Shown here: piece by piece, positions 7,348-15,413 of the stretch
How positions within the stretch are numbered: the first letter of the stretch is position 1
How the letters are laid out: every line of letters begins with the position of its first letter
IMG/VR virus record: IMGVR_UViG_3300009182_004229
Coordinates: 1-60,769 of that record
Length of the DNA stretch: 60,769 nucleotides
Reading direction: 5' to 3' (one strand)
DNA from: a virus
Program-made: the position numbers and the translations under genes
Notes under the pieces: model-generated
What the model saw: the letters and a program-made list of their open reading frames with translations, nothing else
Databases searched by the model: none
What the model was told of the DNA's origin: nothing

Positions 7348-9405
7348 TCAGAACCGCAAGTTATATCGCAGCATAGCCACGCCCTGCGTGCCAGCCTTGG
7401 CATCACCGTCCGGCTGCAGCCTCAGTCCCGCAGCTACCGTGAGCTTGCTGCGCTCGCTGAAGCTGTTGGTCCAGTAGGCCTGTAGATCCGTTTCCGTGCC
7501 AGTACCCACCAAGCTTATCCGCTGTGGTTGATAGCTGATGTTGCCATCAAAGTCACGGCTCACTGGCAAGCTGAGATTGGCCGAACCACTGATGCTGTGG
7601 TTTGGCAAGCTGGCCACGAGACCCAGCCTGTCTGACTCTGCGAACACACCCACCTTGCTGATGCCCAGCGCAGCACTGGCCAGCACCACTGGTTCCGTGC
7701 CACTGACCAATTGGTTCACGCCCGCCAGCTTGCTGATGCCAAGGCTACCGCTGGCATCCAGCTGATAGCCTGATCCCAGCTGCCATGCATGGCCCAGGCT
7801 AGCAAATGCCGTGTCGGCACCAGTGGCCAAGCTGCTACCCACAGCAGCCTGCTGCCCATAGAGGCTGTTTTCTTCGTGCACCATGCCCAGCTGCAGATCT
7901 CGCCACTGATAGAACGCACCCATGATCCTGGGCTGTGACAGCTGTTGCGGCGTCAGCAGTGGATCTGTGCTGTCAGGTGTTTGGTGTTGGCTGTACCATA
8001 CCGTAACACCCTGGCTGCTGATCAGCAGCTTTTGGTCCTGACCCATGCTGAGGTAAGGGTTACCAAGGCCCGGCAATGGCGTGACTGGAGCCAATCCCTG
8101 CGCGGCATTGGCATCATCCACCAAGCCTACCTTGAAGCCTGCGGCTTCTTGGACCAGGCTTTCCTGTCCAAACCTGGACAGCTGCGCTGTGAGATCCACT
8201 GTGCTTCTGCTGCTGGTCATCACGCTGTTGAGACCTAGGCTATAGGCGCGTCCATAGTCGTCCAGCACCATCATGCCATTGCCCAGGGTGTCAACGTGAC
8301 CAAATGTCGAGGGCAGGCTGAGCCCGCCTAGGGCCAGAGGTATGCTGCTGCTTTTCACGTCCGAGCCAGTGGGTATGACCACGGCACCCTGCGGTGCGGT
8401 GGCAGCAGCAAGATTGATCATGCCCTGCCCGTATATGGCAGAGTTGGCATAGATTCCTGTCTTGTTGGCGGTGCGCAGCAGCAGGCTGGTGATCTGCTGT
8501 CCAGTGAGATAGGGCCACTGCTGAATCAGCAGCGCGATACCACCGCTGACGATCGGCGCAGCAAAGCTGGTGCCGCTGCCCAGGGCCAGCTGGTTACCAT
8601 AGAGGCCCACGATGTTTGAACCCGGGGCTGTGAGGCAATAGCTGGCTGCTATACCGCATCTGTTGCTCCAGCTGGCTATGGCGCCGTTGGTGTCAGCAGC
8701 TGCTACCACGATCCAGCTGCCCAACAGCTTGCTGTTGATGCTGGGCAGGGTAGCATAGTAGTCTGGGCTGCTGGTACCGTAGTTGCCTGCGGCAAACACG
8801 TTTACCACGCCTCGGGCCGAGGCTTTCTCGTAGGCACTGATGGTCGCTGCGTTCTCTTTGAGCACAGCAGCAGTGCTGACCTGGCTCATCATGAGGTTGG
8901 TGCCCCAGCTGTTGTTGAACACCCGGGCACCGTTGTTGGCAGCATAGTTGATGCCCGCTGCCAGCTGGCCATCTGTCCAGCTGCCCTGACCCGAGCTGTT
9001 CATGACCTGTATGGGCAGTATCTTGGCGCTGCTGGCCACGCCATACATGGTCATTGCAGTGCCCTGTGTTTGAGTGTTGGCAGCTATGAGGCTGCTGACG
9101 AAGGTGCCGTGACCATTGCCGTCAGTGGTAACGCTACCACCAGTGTAGATGTTGTAGCCTGGCCCTGCGATGTTGCCCGAGAACTTGTAGCTGCTGGCGT
9201 TGATGCCCGTGTCAAACACGCCCACGGTCACGCCGCGTCCCGTGAGACCTCGCCCAATAGCCGTCTGCAGGTTGATGAACGGGTAAGCCCAGCTCACATA
9301 GTTCTGTCCGATGGGCACATAGTAGGCACCGAGGGTCTGTGTGTCGGCCCAGCTCTGGACAGCGCTGAGAGCCAGAAATGCGCAGGATATCAGCATCTTC
9401 TTCAT
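7348..9405 (-). CDS. Subtilisin-family autotransporter serine protease
   Basis: The 685-residue protein starts with a signal peptide (MKKMLISCAFLALSAVQSWA, cut before DTQ). The ATG at 9405 is preferred to one 51 bases upstream because AAAGGAG precedes it. The S8 protease domain covers about residues 30-330 with the triad Asp65 (VFDTG), His99 (GNGHGTFV) and Ser280 (GSGTSFAAP). The remaining 350 residues include a GMMVLDDYGRAYSLGL linker element seen in subtilisin autotransporters, then Ser/Gly/Leu-rich strands ending in LRYNLRF. A C-terminal Phe after alternating residues is the signature of an outer-membrane beta-barrel. It would be secreted and displayed or released at the host surface. Such a protein is unusual in a phage. 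Confidence 0.85.
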   Translation of the reverse strand: MKKMLISCAFLALSAVQSWADTQTLGAYYVPIGQNYVSWAYPFINLQTAIGRGLTGRGVTVGVFDTGINASSYKFSGNIAGPGYNIYTGGSVTTDGNGHGTFVSSLIAANTQTQGTAMTMYGVASSAKILPIQVMNSSGQGSWTDGQLAAGINYAANNGARVFNNSWGTNLMMSQVSTAAVLKENAATISAYEKASARGVVNVFAAGNYGTSSPDYYATLPSINSKLLGSWIVVAAADTNGAIASWSNRCGIAASYCLTAPGSNIVGLYGNQLALGSGTSFAAPIVSGGIALLIQQWPYLTGQQITSLLLRTANKTGIYANSAIYGQGMINLAAATAPQGAVVIPTGSDVKSSSIPLALGGLSLPSTFGHVDTLGNGMMVLDDYGRAYSLGLNSVMTSSRSTVDLTAQLSRFGQESLVQEAAGFKVGLVDDANAAQGLAPVTPLPGLGNPYLSMGQDQKLLISSQGVTVWYSQHQTPDSTDPLLTPQQLSQPRIMGAFYQWRDLQLGMVHEENSLYGQQAAVGSSLATGADTAFASLGHAWQLGSGYQLDASGSLGISKLAGVNQLVSGTEPVVLASAALGISKVGVFAESDRLGLVASLPNHSISGSANLSLPVSRDFDGNISYQPQRISLVGTGTETDLQAYWTNSFSERSKLTVAAGLRLQPDGDAKAGTQGVAMLRYNLRF

Positions 9406-9472
9406 GGCAGGACTCCTTTCCATTACAGCAATACTAACACAGATCTGTGCTTTCACAAGCGAAAAGATCGGC

Positions 9473-9478
9473 TAAATA
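9473..9478 (+). promoter_or_regulatory. Late-type promoter, leaderless configuration
   Basis: TAAATA ends five bases before the ATG at 9484, with no ribosome site between. It sits in the 78-base gap shared with the divergent autotransporter gene. Confidence 0.65.
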
Positions 9479-9483
9479 AGCAC

Positions 9484-10026
9484 ATGAAACTCCAAGATCT
9501 CGCCGAATCCAAGCAAAAAGAACAGCTAGAGCTGATAAAATTGCCCTATGCCATGAGCGCACTTGAACCCATCATGGAGCGCAAGGTGGTGGAATTCCAC
9601 TACAGCGTGCTCAGCAAGGGCTATGTGGATCGCTACAACCGGGGCGAGGGCGATCCAGGATTCAACAGGGCAGGAGCGCTGCTGCACAACCTCTGGTGGC
9701 CACAGCTGATGGCACCCAAGCTCAACAACAGGCCTCGAGGCGCTGTCGCTGATCTCATGGAAAAGACACAGGGGGGCTGGGATGAGTTCAAGGAAACGTT
9801 TACCAAAACCGCGCTTGACCTTCAGGGCAGCGGTTGGTGCTACATGGCCAAGAATGGTGAGATCAAGACGCTGAAGAACCAAAGCTGGCGATCAGACGTG
9901 GTCATGCCCATTGACCTCTGGGAGCACAGCTACACTCCATTCACGCTGCGCAAGGACTATCTCAAGACCATATGGCGCATCATTGACTGGAACGTGATCA
10001 ATCATCGCCTGTCTGCCAGCACGTAG
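9484..10026 (+). CDS. Fe/Mn superoxide dismutase-like protein
   Basis: This 180-residue protein aligns along its length with iron/manganese superoxide dismutases: LPYAMSALEPIMERKVVEFHY at the start, GWDEFKETFTKTAL and GSGWCYMAKNGEIK in the middle, and IDLWEHSYTPF near the end. Metal ligands can be assigned as His39, His68, Asp144 and His148, and the gateway Tyr is Tyr47. His68 lies in HNLWW, one residue out of register with the family's NHxFYW. The usual second His of the N-terminal helix is Leu43, and the outer-sphere Gln before the second ligand is absent. It may bind metal but be catalytically altered, or serve structurally. The late box adjoining the ATG suggests late expression. Confidence 0.75.
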   Translation: MKLQDLAESKQKEQLELIKLPYAMSALEPIMERKVVEFHYSVLSKGYVDRYNRGEGDPGFNRAGALLHNLWWPQLMAPKLNNRPRGAVADLMEKTQGGWDEFKETFTKTALDLQGSGWCYMAKNGEIKTLKNQSWRSDVVMPIDLWEHSYTPFTLRKDYLKTIWRIIDWNVINHRLSAST

Positions 10027-10727
10027 TCCCTGCCCGACACAGTCATGGGCACTGGGGCTCTGTGAGATTCGAACCAATCCCAGCCACGCTTGAGCTCTAA
10101 CCAAAATGCCAGATTGTGATCATGTGTCAGACCCAGCATGCGCCAGTCAGTCATCCTGAAAGGGTAGATCTGCAGCTGCACTGACTGCTGTCCATAGCGT
10201 GCGCTATCACGCACAGCAGCATAGATCTCTTCCATGCTGGCATCTGTCATGGCATAGCAGCCTGCGCTGCTGCAGCCTCCGTGTATCATCACGTCACTGC
10301 CAGTGTAGCCCCAGTTGCGATCAAACTGGTTGGGATAACCAGTGTTGATGCTGAGATGCTCGCGGCTGTGTGGGTTCAAGCTGCTCACAGTGATGCTGTA
10401 GAAGCCTTCTGGTGCCTGTCGATCTCCCTGGCGCCGCTTGGGACCCAGACCACCGCTGAACCTGCAGATGGGATAGGTCTTGGCAAGTATCCATGCACCA
10501 TCTCGCTGCTGTCGCCACAGTTCCAGCTCGTGGTCTTCCTTGATTATGCGCAGCAGCACTGCCCCCTGTGCGTCCACGCCCTCGGGCTGAGTGTTGATGC
10601 TCTGCTGCACGGTTCCTCGCCGAGGATCATGCCGATCAAACTGCTGGACCTCGGGTACAGTGCTGAGGCTGGCACAGCCACCGAGCAGCGTGGTTAACAG
10701 GACCACCCCTGCCTGCCGCGCGTTCAT
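10002..10727 (-). CDS. YafK-like L,D-transpeptidase family lipoprotein
   Basis: The 241-residue protein has a lipoprotein signal with lipobox LLGGC (Cys18). It then matches the YafK (DpaA/LdtF) branch of the YkuD superfamily: [34 protein letters not shown] and the catalytic motif [16 protein letters not shown] (His149, Cys157). YafK enzymes act on meso-diaminopimelate links in Gram-negative peptidoglycan, cutting the murein-lipoprotein cross-link, whereas other family members form 3-3 cross-links. The product should sit in the periplasm on a membrane anchor. Its ATG overlaps the sigma-factor stop by four bases, so the two are translationally coupled. Its 3' end overlaps the SOD-like gene. Confidence 0.87.
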   Translation of the reverse strand: MNARQAGVVLLTTLLGGCASLSTVPEVQQFDRHDPRRGTVQQSINTQPEGVDAQGAVLLRIIKEDHELELWRQQRDGAWILAKTYPICRFSGGLGPKRRQGDRQAPEGFYSITVSSLNPHSREHLSINTGYPNQFDRNWGYTGSDVMIHGGCSSAGCYAMTDASMEEIYAAVRDSARYGQQSVQLQIYPFRMTDWRMLGLTHDHNLAFWLELKRGWDWFESHRAPVPMTVSGRDYVLADRR

Positions 10728-12193
10728 TGGTCCAAGATCGCTGACAGGATGTCCTTGGCACGCTGTGGGTTCTTGAGACGCTCCAAGGCTTTGTTTTCAA
10801 TCTGGCGCACGCGCTCACGAGTGACGTTGAAGCGATTGCCGATCTCTTCCAAGGTATACTCTCGCATGGTACCGATGCCGAAGCGCATGCGCAGCACGCG
10901 CTCTTCTCTGCTGCTCAGTCCTTCCAACACACCGCCTATTACCTCGGTGATCTCTGCCTTGGCGATCTGCTCAAACGCATTCTCAGATTCCGTGTCTTGG
11001 ATGAGATTGCCCAGCTTGCCCTCTTCTTCGTCGCCCACGGGCGTCTCCAAGCTGATTGGATCCTTGGCCACTCGCAGCGTGCGATTGATCTTTTCCACGT
11101 CACAGTTCAGCATCTTGGCCAGCTCTTCCACGCTGGGTTCATGTCCCGTGACAAACAGATGTTCCTTGGTGGCTTTCTGTATCTTTTTCAGCGTGTCCAA
11201 CACGTGGCTGGGGATGCGGATGGTGCGATTGCTTTCAGTGGCTGCCTTGATGATGGCCTGTCGGATCCACCATGTGGCGTAAGTTGAGAACCTATAGCCC
11301 AGCTGCCACTTGAACTTCTCCACGGCCTTGAGCAGGCCGATATTGCCCTCTTGGATGAGGTCCAGCAGCTGCCCACCGTTATAGCTGTTTTGGTTGTACT
11401 TCTTGGCCACTGAGATCACCAAGCGCAGGTTGGCCTTGGCCATGGCTGCGATGGCATCGTCCTTGACCTTGCTCTGATGGCGCAGCACTCGCACTGCGGT
11501 GCGCAGCTCGCCCACTGGCAATCCAGCAGCGTCTGCCTGTTCCTGCATCATGCCCACCCAGTGTCCGATCTCGTTGGCTTTCTGCTTGAGCTTGTCCCAC
11601 TTCTTGCCCTTGGTATCCTGCAGCCATGTCATGTGCTCATGGCCCACATAGCGTTCCAAGAAGTCATTGCGATCGATGCCACAGTCCAGCGCTAGCCGCA
11701 TTAGCGCACCATCGCCCTCCAGCAGCTTTTTATTGGTTCCCTGCAGGCGCTCCATGATCATGCCGATGCTGGCAGGCAAGAGATTCAGCTCATTGAACGC
11801 GGCAATCAGCTCGTCCTTGGCAGCTTTCTTGCTGGTATCGCTGAGATAGCTGGCACAGAGATCGCGCACGCCGGTCAGCTGTGTGTTGAGCTCTTCGCTG
11901 AGCGCGCCATCTTCGTCGCCTTCAAGATCAAACACCGTGTCAACGGCTCTGGTGCCATGCTGTATGTCAGCGATCCAACCGTCGATGGTCTGCACAGTCA
12001 TGGGCACAGCAAACAGCGTGTCCATGATCAGCTGCTTGCTGCTTTCGATGGTCTTGCTGAACTCGATTTCCTTGGCATGGTTCAGCAGTGGTGTCTTGCC
12101 CACTTCCCTTAGATACAAGCGCACGGGATCGCTGCTGGTGCTCTCGCTGCTTTCTCGTGACTTAGCGACCTTCTTGCTGGGCTGTTTAACCAT
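10724..12193 (-). CDS. RpoD-type primary-like sigma factor
   Basis: This 489-residue protein is a group 1-like sigma-70 rather than a small phage sigma. Region 1.2 is [16 protein letters not shown] (about residue 22). Region 2 holds [45 protein letters not shown]. Region 3 has [14 protein letters not shown]. Region 4 ends in [31 protein letters not shown], the -35-binding helix-turn-helix. A 150-residue non-conserved region separates 1.2 and 2, as in proteobacterial RpoD, but acidic region 1.1 is missing. It would recruit host core polymerase to TTGACA/TATAAT-type promoters. Its own promoter (12239-12267) is of the early class. It is coupled to the L,D-transpeptidase gene. Confidence 0.93.
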   Translation of the reverse strand: MVKQPSKKVAKSRESSESTSSDPVRLYLREVGKTPLLNHAKEIEFSKTIESSKQLIMDTLFAVPMTVQTIDGWIADIQHGTRAVDTVFDLEGDEDGALSEELNTQLTGVRDLCASYLSDTSKKAAKDELIAAFNELNLLPASIGMIMERLQGTNKKLLEGDGALMRLALDCGIDRNDFLERYVGHEHMTWLQDTKGKKWDKLKQKANEIGHWVGMMQEQADAAGLPVGELRTAVRVLRHQSKVKDDAIAAMAKANLRLVISVAKKYNQNSYNGGQLLDLIQEGNIGLLKAVEKFKWQLGYRFSTYATWWIRQAIIKAATESNRTIRIPSHVLDTLKKIQKATKEHLFVTGHEPSVEELAKMLNCDVEKINRTLRVAKDPISLETPVGDEEEGKLGNLIQDTESENAFEQIAKAEITEVIGGVLEGLSSREERVLRMRFGIGTMREYTLEEIGNRFNVTRERVRQIENKALERLKNPQRAKDILSAILDQ

Positions 12194-12238
12194 GTGATGC
12201 CTGCTCCTGTGTGCGTGATGGTGGTCGTGCTAGCAACC

Positions 12239-12267
12239 AAGCTAGCATGATCTGTGTGGCCTGTCAA
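12239..12267 (-). promoter_or_regulatory. Early-type promoter of the sigma-factor gene
   Basis: On the minus strand TTGACA (12267-12262) is followed by 17 bases and TAGCTT (12244-12239). The stretch ATCATGCTAGCTT is identical to that in the nuclease promoter at 35192-35220, at the same distance from TTGACA. Confidence 0.75.
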
Positions 12268-12279
12268 GTGGATTTGTGT

Positions 12280-12438
12280 CTAGCCGCCCCTGGGACCAGC
12301 TTTGCGGATGACGTTCTTGGGTGCGTTGTAGCTGTTTTGCTTGTGCGAGTTCTTGAAATCGCTGCGCAAATTCTTGGGATCTGGCTTGTTTATCTTGGGT
12401 AATATGATAGTGGTTTTTGGTTTTTTACCATCCGTCAT
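12280..12438 (-). CDS. Small basic protein, unknown
   Basis: This 52-residue, strongly basic protein reads MTDGKKPKTTIILPKINKPD at the start and ends in VIRKAGPRGG. It is rich in Lys, Asn and Pro and probably disordered. The start at 12438 is set by CGGAGAGA seven bases before; an upstream in-frame ATG at 12531 lies beyond the promoter. A strong -10/-35 pair precedes it. It ends just upstream of the sigma-factor promoter on the same strand. Function is unknown; a small host-takeover or RNA-binding protein would fit the early promoter. Confidence 0.6.
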   Translation of the reverse strand: MTDGKKPKTTIILPKINKPDPKNLRSDFKNSHKQNSYNAPKNVIRKAGPRGG

Positions 12439-12465
12439 CTGTCTCTCCGCTGCACCGTTACCTCT

Positions 12466-12496
12466 ATTATATAGCGGCGTGATCTGTGGTTTACAA
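12466..12496 (-). promoter_or_regulatory. Sigma-70-type promoter for the small basic gene
   Basis: On the minus strand TTGTAA (12496-12491) precedes the overlapping -10 candidates TATATA (17-base spacer) and TATAAT (19-base spacer), about 28 bases before the start codon. Confidence 0.5.
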
Positions 12497-12542
12497 CGAG
12501 CCCAATCAAAAATATAATGGAATCTCCGCACTGGCCTAAGGT

Positions 12543-12548
12543 TAAATA
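12543..12548 (+). promoter_or_regulatory. Late-type promoter, leaderless configuration
   Basis: GTTAAATATCTG places TAAATA four bases before the ATG at 12553, at the head of the radical SAM gene cluster. Confidence 0.6.
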
Positions 12549-12552
12549 TCTG

Positions 12553-13977
12553 ATGTCTCAGCTCATATTATGGAACATGCCAGCCACATATGATAGCACA
12601 GCCAGTGCTGTGAGACCTCTTGGACCACACAAGCTGGCTAGCTGGTTGCGGCAGAATGGATATGCTGTCAAGGTGATAGATTTCGCAGGCTGCATGAGCC
12701 TGGCAGATCTGGTTGCCATCACGGAAAGATGGATCGATCACACCACCCTGGCCATAGGCGTCAGCACCACTTTCTTCCCCAACGAAGATCCTCAGGCTAG
12801 ATCGTCAGGCCAGGCCATAGAACAGGCATTGCCCATGCCAGATTGGGTCAGAGCAGGCCAAGCTGCTGTGGCGGCCAAATACCCTGGCCTGCGTTGGGTC
12901 ATGGGCGGAACTCGAGTCAACCAATTTCTACAGCCTGGCTGGACTGGTTTCACGGGTGCCGGCGAAGATCAGATGCTGGCATGGTTGGATGAGACCAGCC
13001 AAGCAGCTGGTCAGACCAGGCCACGGTTCGATATCACCACCAGCTGTGGTCCCGTGTTCACCGACGACGATCACATAGATCGCTGGGAAGTGATACCGAT
13101 CGAGCTGGGCCGTGGCTGCATGTTCCGCTGTAGGTTCTGCAGCTATGAATATCTGGGCAAGACTCCTGGCACCTATCTGCGCAGTGCTGACAGCATCAAA
13201 GCTGAGATCATGCACTACCATGAGCGCTGGGGCGTCACGAGGTTCTATTACATCGACGACACTGTTAATGAAACAGTGGAAAAGGTGCGCATGCTCAGGG
13301 ACATAGCTGCCAGCGTGCCCTTTAGACTGGAATGGATCGGCTACATCAGGGCTGACTTGGTATGGGCACGCCCCGAGACTGAACAGCTGTTGCTGGAAAG
13401 CGGCCTGCGCAGCACTTTCATAGGCATAGAAAGCTTTGAGTCCAACAGCAGCAAGATGATAGGCAAGGGTTGGTCAGGACTGCACGGCAAGGAATGGTTG
13501 CTGAAGATGCAGCAGCGGTGGGAAGGCAAGATCAACTGGGCGCTGGGACTGATAGTGGGTCTACCTGGACAGACAGAAGCACAGCTCGAAGCTGATGGCC
13601 AGTGGTTGATTGACAACAACATGAACAATTGGCGCTGGGCTGCGCTGTGGATCAGTCCAGGCATGTTTGAAAGCGAGTTCAGCCGCAACAGTCAGAAATA
13701 CGGTTTCAGCTTCCCTGATCCCACTCAGAGCTGGGAGTGGGCACACCAAGAAAGTGGCTGGAACCTGACCAAGGCACGCAAGCTGGTCATGAAATACACT
13801 CGCGCACATCGACCACTGATGAAGCAGGCTGCTTGGCCACTGGGGGATTGGGCTAGCCTGGGATTTGAACTGGATCTTCTCATGCAGGAAAACTGCAAGA
13901 CCAGCCCATACCTACCCATCCTAGCAGAGCGCAAGCTAGCGTTCGTGGAAAATTACGTTGCCCACAGCCTGGCTTGA
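12553..13977 (+). CDS. Cobalamin-domain-type radical SAM protein
   Basis: This 474-residue protein is the first of the cluster. Residues 1-150 have alternating strand/helix segments (VKVIDFAGC, LAIGVSTTFF, LRWVMGGTR) like the Rossmann B12-binding half of class B radical SAM enzymes, although no DxHxxG cobalamin motif is seen. GRGCMFRCRFCSY holds the 4Fe-4S cysteines Cys189, Cys193 and Cys196. FIGIESFESNS and LGLIVGLPGQTEAQL are the conserved late barrel motifs of this subgroup. The ATG at 12553 is chosen because the late box adjoins it; an in-frame ATG at 12517 lies upstream of the box. Substrate unknown; methylation or ring chemistry would be typical. Confidence 0.85.
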   Translation: MSQLILWNMPATYDSTASAVRPLGPHKLASWLRQNGYAVKVIDFAGCMSLADLVAITERWIDHTTLAIGVSTTFFPNEDPQARSSGQAIEQALPMPDWVRAGQAAVAAKYPGLRWVMGGTRVNQFLQPGWTGFTGAGEDQMLAWLDETSQAAGQTRPRFDITTSCGPVFTDDDHIDRWEVIPIELGRGCMFRCRFCSYEYLGKTPGTYLRSADSIKAEIMHYHERWGVTRFYYIDDTVNETVEKVRMLRDIAASVPFRLEWIGYIRADLVWARPETEQLLLESGLRSTFIGIESFESNSSKMIGKGWSGLHGKEWLLKMQQRWEGKINWALGLIVGLPGQTEAQLEADGQWLIDNNMNNWRWAALWISPGMFESEFSRNSQKYGFSFPDPTQSWEWAHQESGWNLTKARKLVMKYTRAHRPLMKQAAWPLGDWASLGFELDLLMQENCKTSPYLPILAERKLAFVENYVAHSLA

Positions 13978-13997
13978 TAGATCAGCCCAACTTTATA

Positions 13998-14006
13998 TGC
14001 TATAAT
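13998..14006 (+). promoter_or_regulatory. Extended -10 promoter candidate
   Basis: TGCTATAAT is a perfect extended -10 element 24 bases before the GTG start of the second radical SAM gene. No good -35 is present. It could give the cluster an internal promoter. Confidence 0.4.
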
Positions 14007-14030
14007 AAATCACGACCTTGGAAACGATCA

Positions 14031-15413
14031 GTGGCAGACAAGCAACGCATAGATGAGCTGGCACCCCTGATGGACGCGATCAGTCCTACCTTCTGCTTGG
14101 CCAAATGGCATCATACCACCATATACCTCCACACCGGCGAGACCCACAGCTGCTATCATCCAGCTCCACATGCCATAGACGAAAAGCGCATTGGCTGGGA
14201 CCCTGGCGCCCTGCACAACACTCGCGAGAAAAAGGCAGAACGTCGCCAGATGCTGAACGGGGGCAAGCCCAAGGGCTGCGACTACTGCTGGAAGATCGAA
14301 GACATGGGCACAGGCTATGTCAGCGATAGGCACATACGCAACAGCACCATCTATCGCCCTGAACGCTTGGCAGAGATCACTGCACTGGGTGCCAACTTTG
14401 ATGTCAAGCCCGAGTACATAGAGATCAGCTTTGGCAACGAGTGCAACTTCAAGTGTGGCTACTGCCATCCCAAGGCCAGCAGCAAATACTACAACGAGAT
14501 ACGAGACCACGGTCCCTATGTCATGGTCAAGAACCATCGCTGCGACATAGATTGGCTGCACATACGCGAAGAAGATTCCAATCCCTTCGTGGATGCTTGG
14601 TGGCAGTGGTGGCCGCAGATCAGAGACACTGTGAACATCATGCGAGTCACTGGCGGCGAGCCTCTGTTACACAGCAGCACCTGGCTGCTGCTGGACGACC
14701 TGCTGGCCAATCCCATGCCCAATCTAGAGCTGAACATCAACAGCAATCTGGGAGTCAAGCCCATCCTGGTGGAGCGCATGAGCCGCAAGGTCAGACAGCT
14801 CATGGATCACGGCTGCATCAAGAGCTTCAGCCTTTATACCAGCATGGATACCTGGGGTCCACAGGCAGAATACATACGCACAGGCTTAGACTTGGCGACC
14901 TGGGAGCAGAACCTAGACACCTATATGACAGTGAGCGGCCAGATCGTCAGCTTTATGATCACCTTCAATGCGCTGAGCGTGCCCAACTTCCAGTCACTGC
15001 TGGTCAAGCTGTTGGAATGGCGTGCTCGATATGCTCCCACACATGATCCCAAGCCCAAGATACGCAACGTGCGGTTTGACACGCCCTATCTCAGAGAGCC
15101 ACTGCAGTATGACATCAACATACTGCCCAAGGCAGAATTCATGCCCTATATGCATGCTGCGTTGGCCTACATGGAAGCTCACGAGGATGACGAGAACAAG
15201 CAGGCCTTTGGCACCCTGGAGGTAGACAAGTTCCGACGAGTGGTGAGATACATGGAGACCACTGCGTACACAGAGGATAAAATAACAGAGGGCAGGCGAG
15301 ACTTCCATGCTTGGTTCACGGAGCATGATCGCCGACGGCACACGGATTTCACGGCCACTTTCCCAGAGCTGGTTGAATTTTACAGGGAGTGCGCTCAGAT
15401 CCATGAACACTGA
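14031..15413 (+). CDS. Radical SAM protein with N-terminal SPASM/twitch-like domain
   Basis: The 460-residue protein begins with a cysteine-rich domain (FCLAKWHHTT, HSCYHP, GCDYCWKIEDMG, about residues 22-95). This looks like the auxiliary-cluster half of SPASM or twitch domains placed before the barrel. The radical SAM core follows with NECNFKCGYCHP (Cys138, 142, 145) and VTGGEPLLHS, the S-adenosylmethionine-binding GGE motif. This N-terminal-twitch architecture is known from marine phages and bacteria, but with no proven reaction. The GTG at 14031 is preferred; a TTG at 13974 overlapping the previous stop (TTGA) would add 19 residues. SAM cleavage with unknown substrate is expected. Confidence 0.87.
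   Translation: MADKQRIDELAPLMDAISPTFCLAKWHHTTIYLHTGETHSCYHPAPHAIDEKRIGWDPGALHNTREKKAERRQMLNGGKPKGCDYCWKIEDMGTGYVSDRHIRNSTIYRPERLAEITALGANFDVKPEYIEISFGNECNFKCGYCHPKASSKYYNEIRDHGPYVMVKNHRCDIDWLHIREEDSNPFVDAWWQWWPQIRDTVNIMRVTGGEPLLHSSTWLLLDDLLANPMPNLELNINSNLGVKPILVERMSRKVRQLMDHGCIKSFSLYTSMDTWGPQAEYIRTGLDLATWEQNLDTYMTVSGQIVSFMITFNALSVPNFQSLLVKLLEWRARYAPTHDPKPKIRNVRFDTPYLREPLQYDINILPKAEFMPYMHAALAYMEAHEDDENKQAFGTLEVDKFRRVVRYMETTAYTEDKITEGRRDFHAWFTEHDRRRHTDFTATFPELVEFYRECAQIHEH

Noticed and set aside
9070-9483. Possible N-terminal extension of the SOD-like protein
   Set aside because: The upstream frame runs antisense through the autotransporter gene; the SOD similarity and the late box both point to the ATG at 9484.
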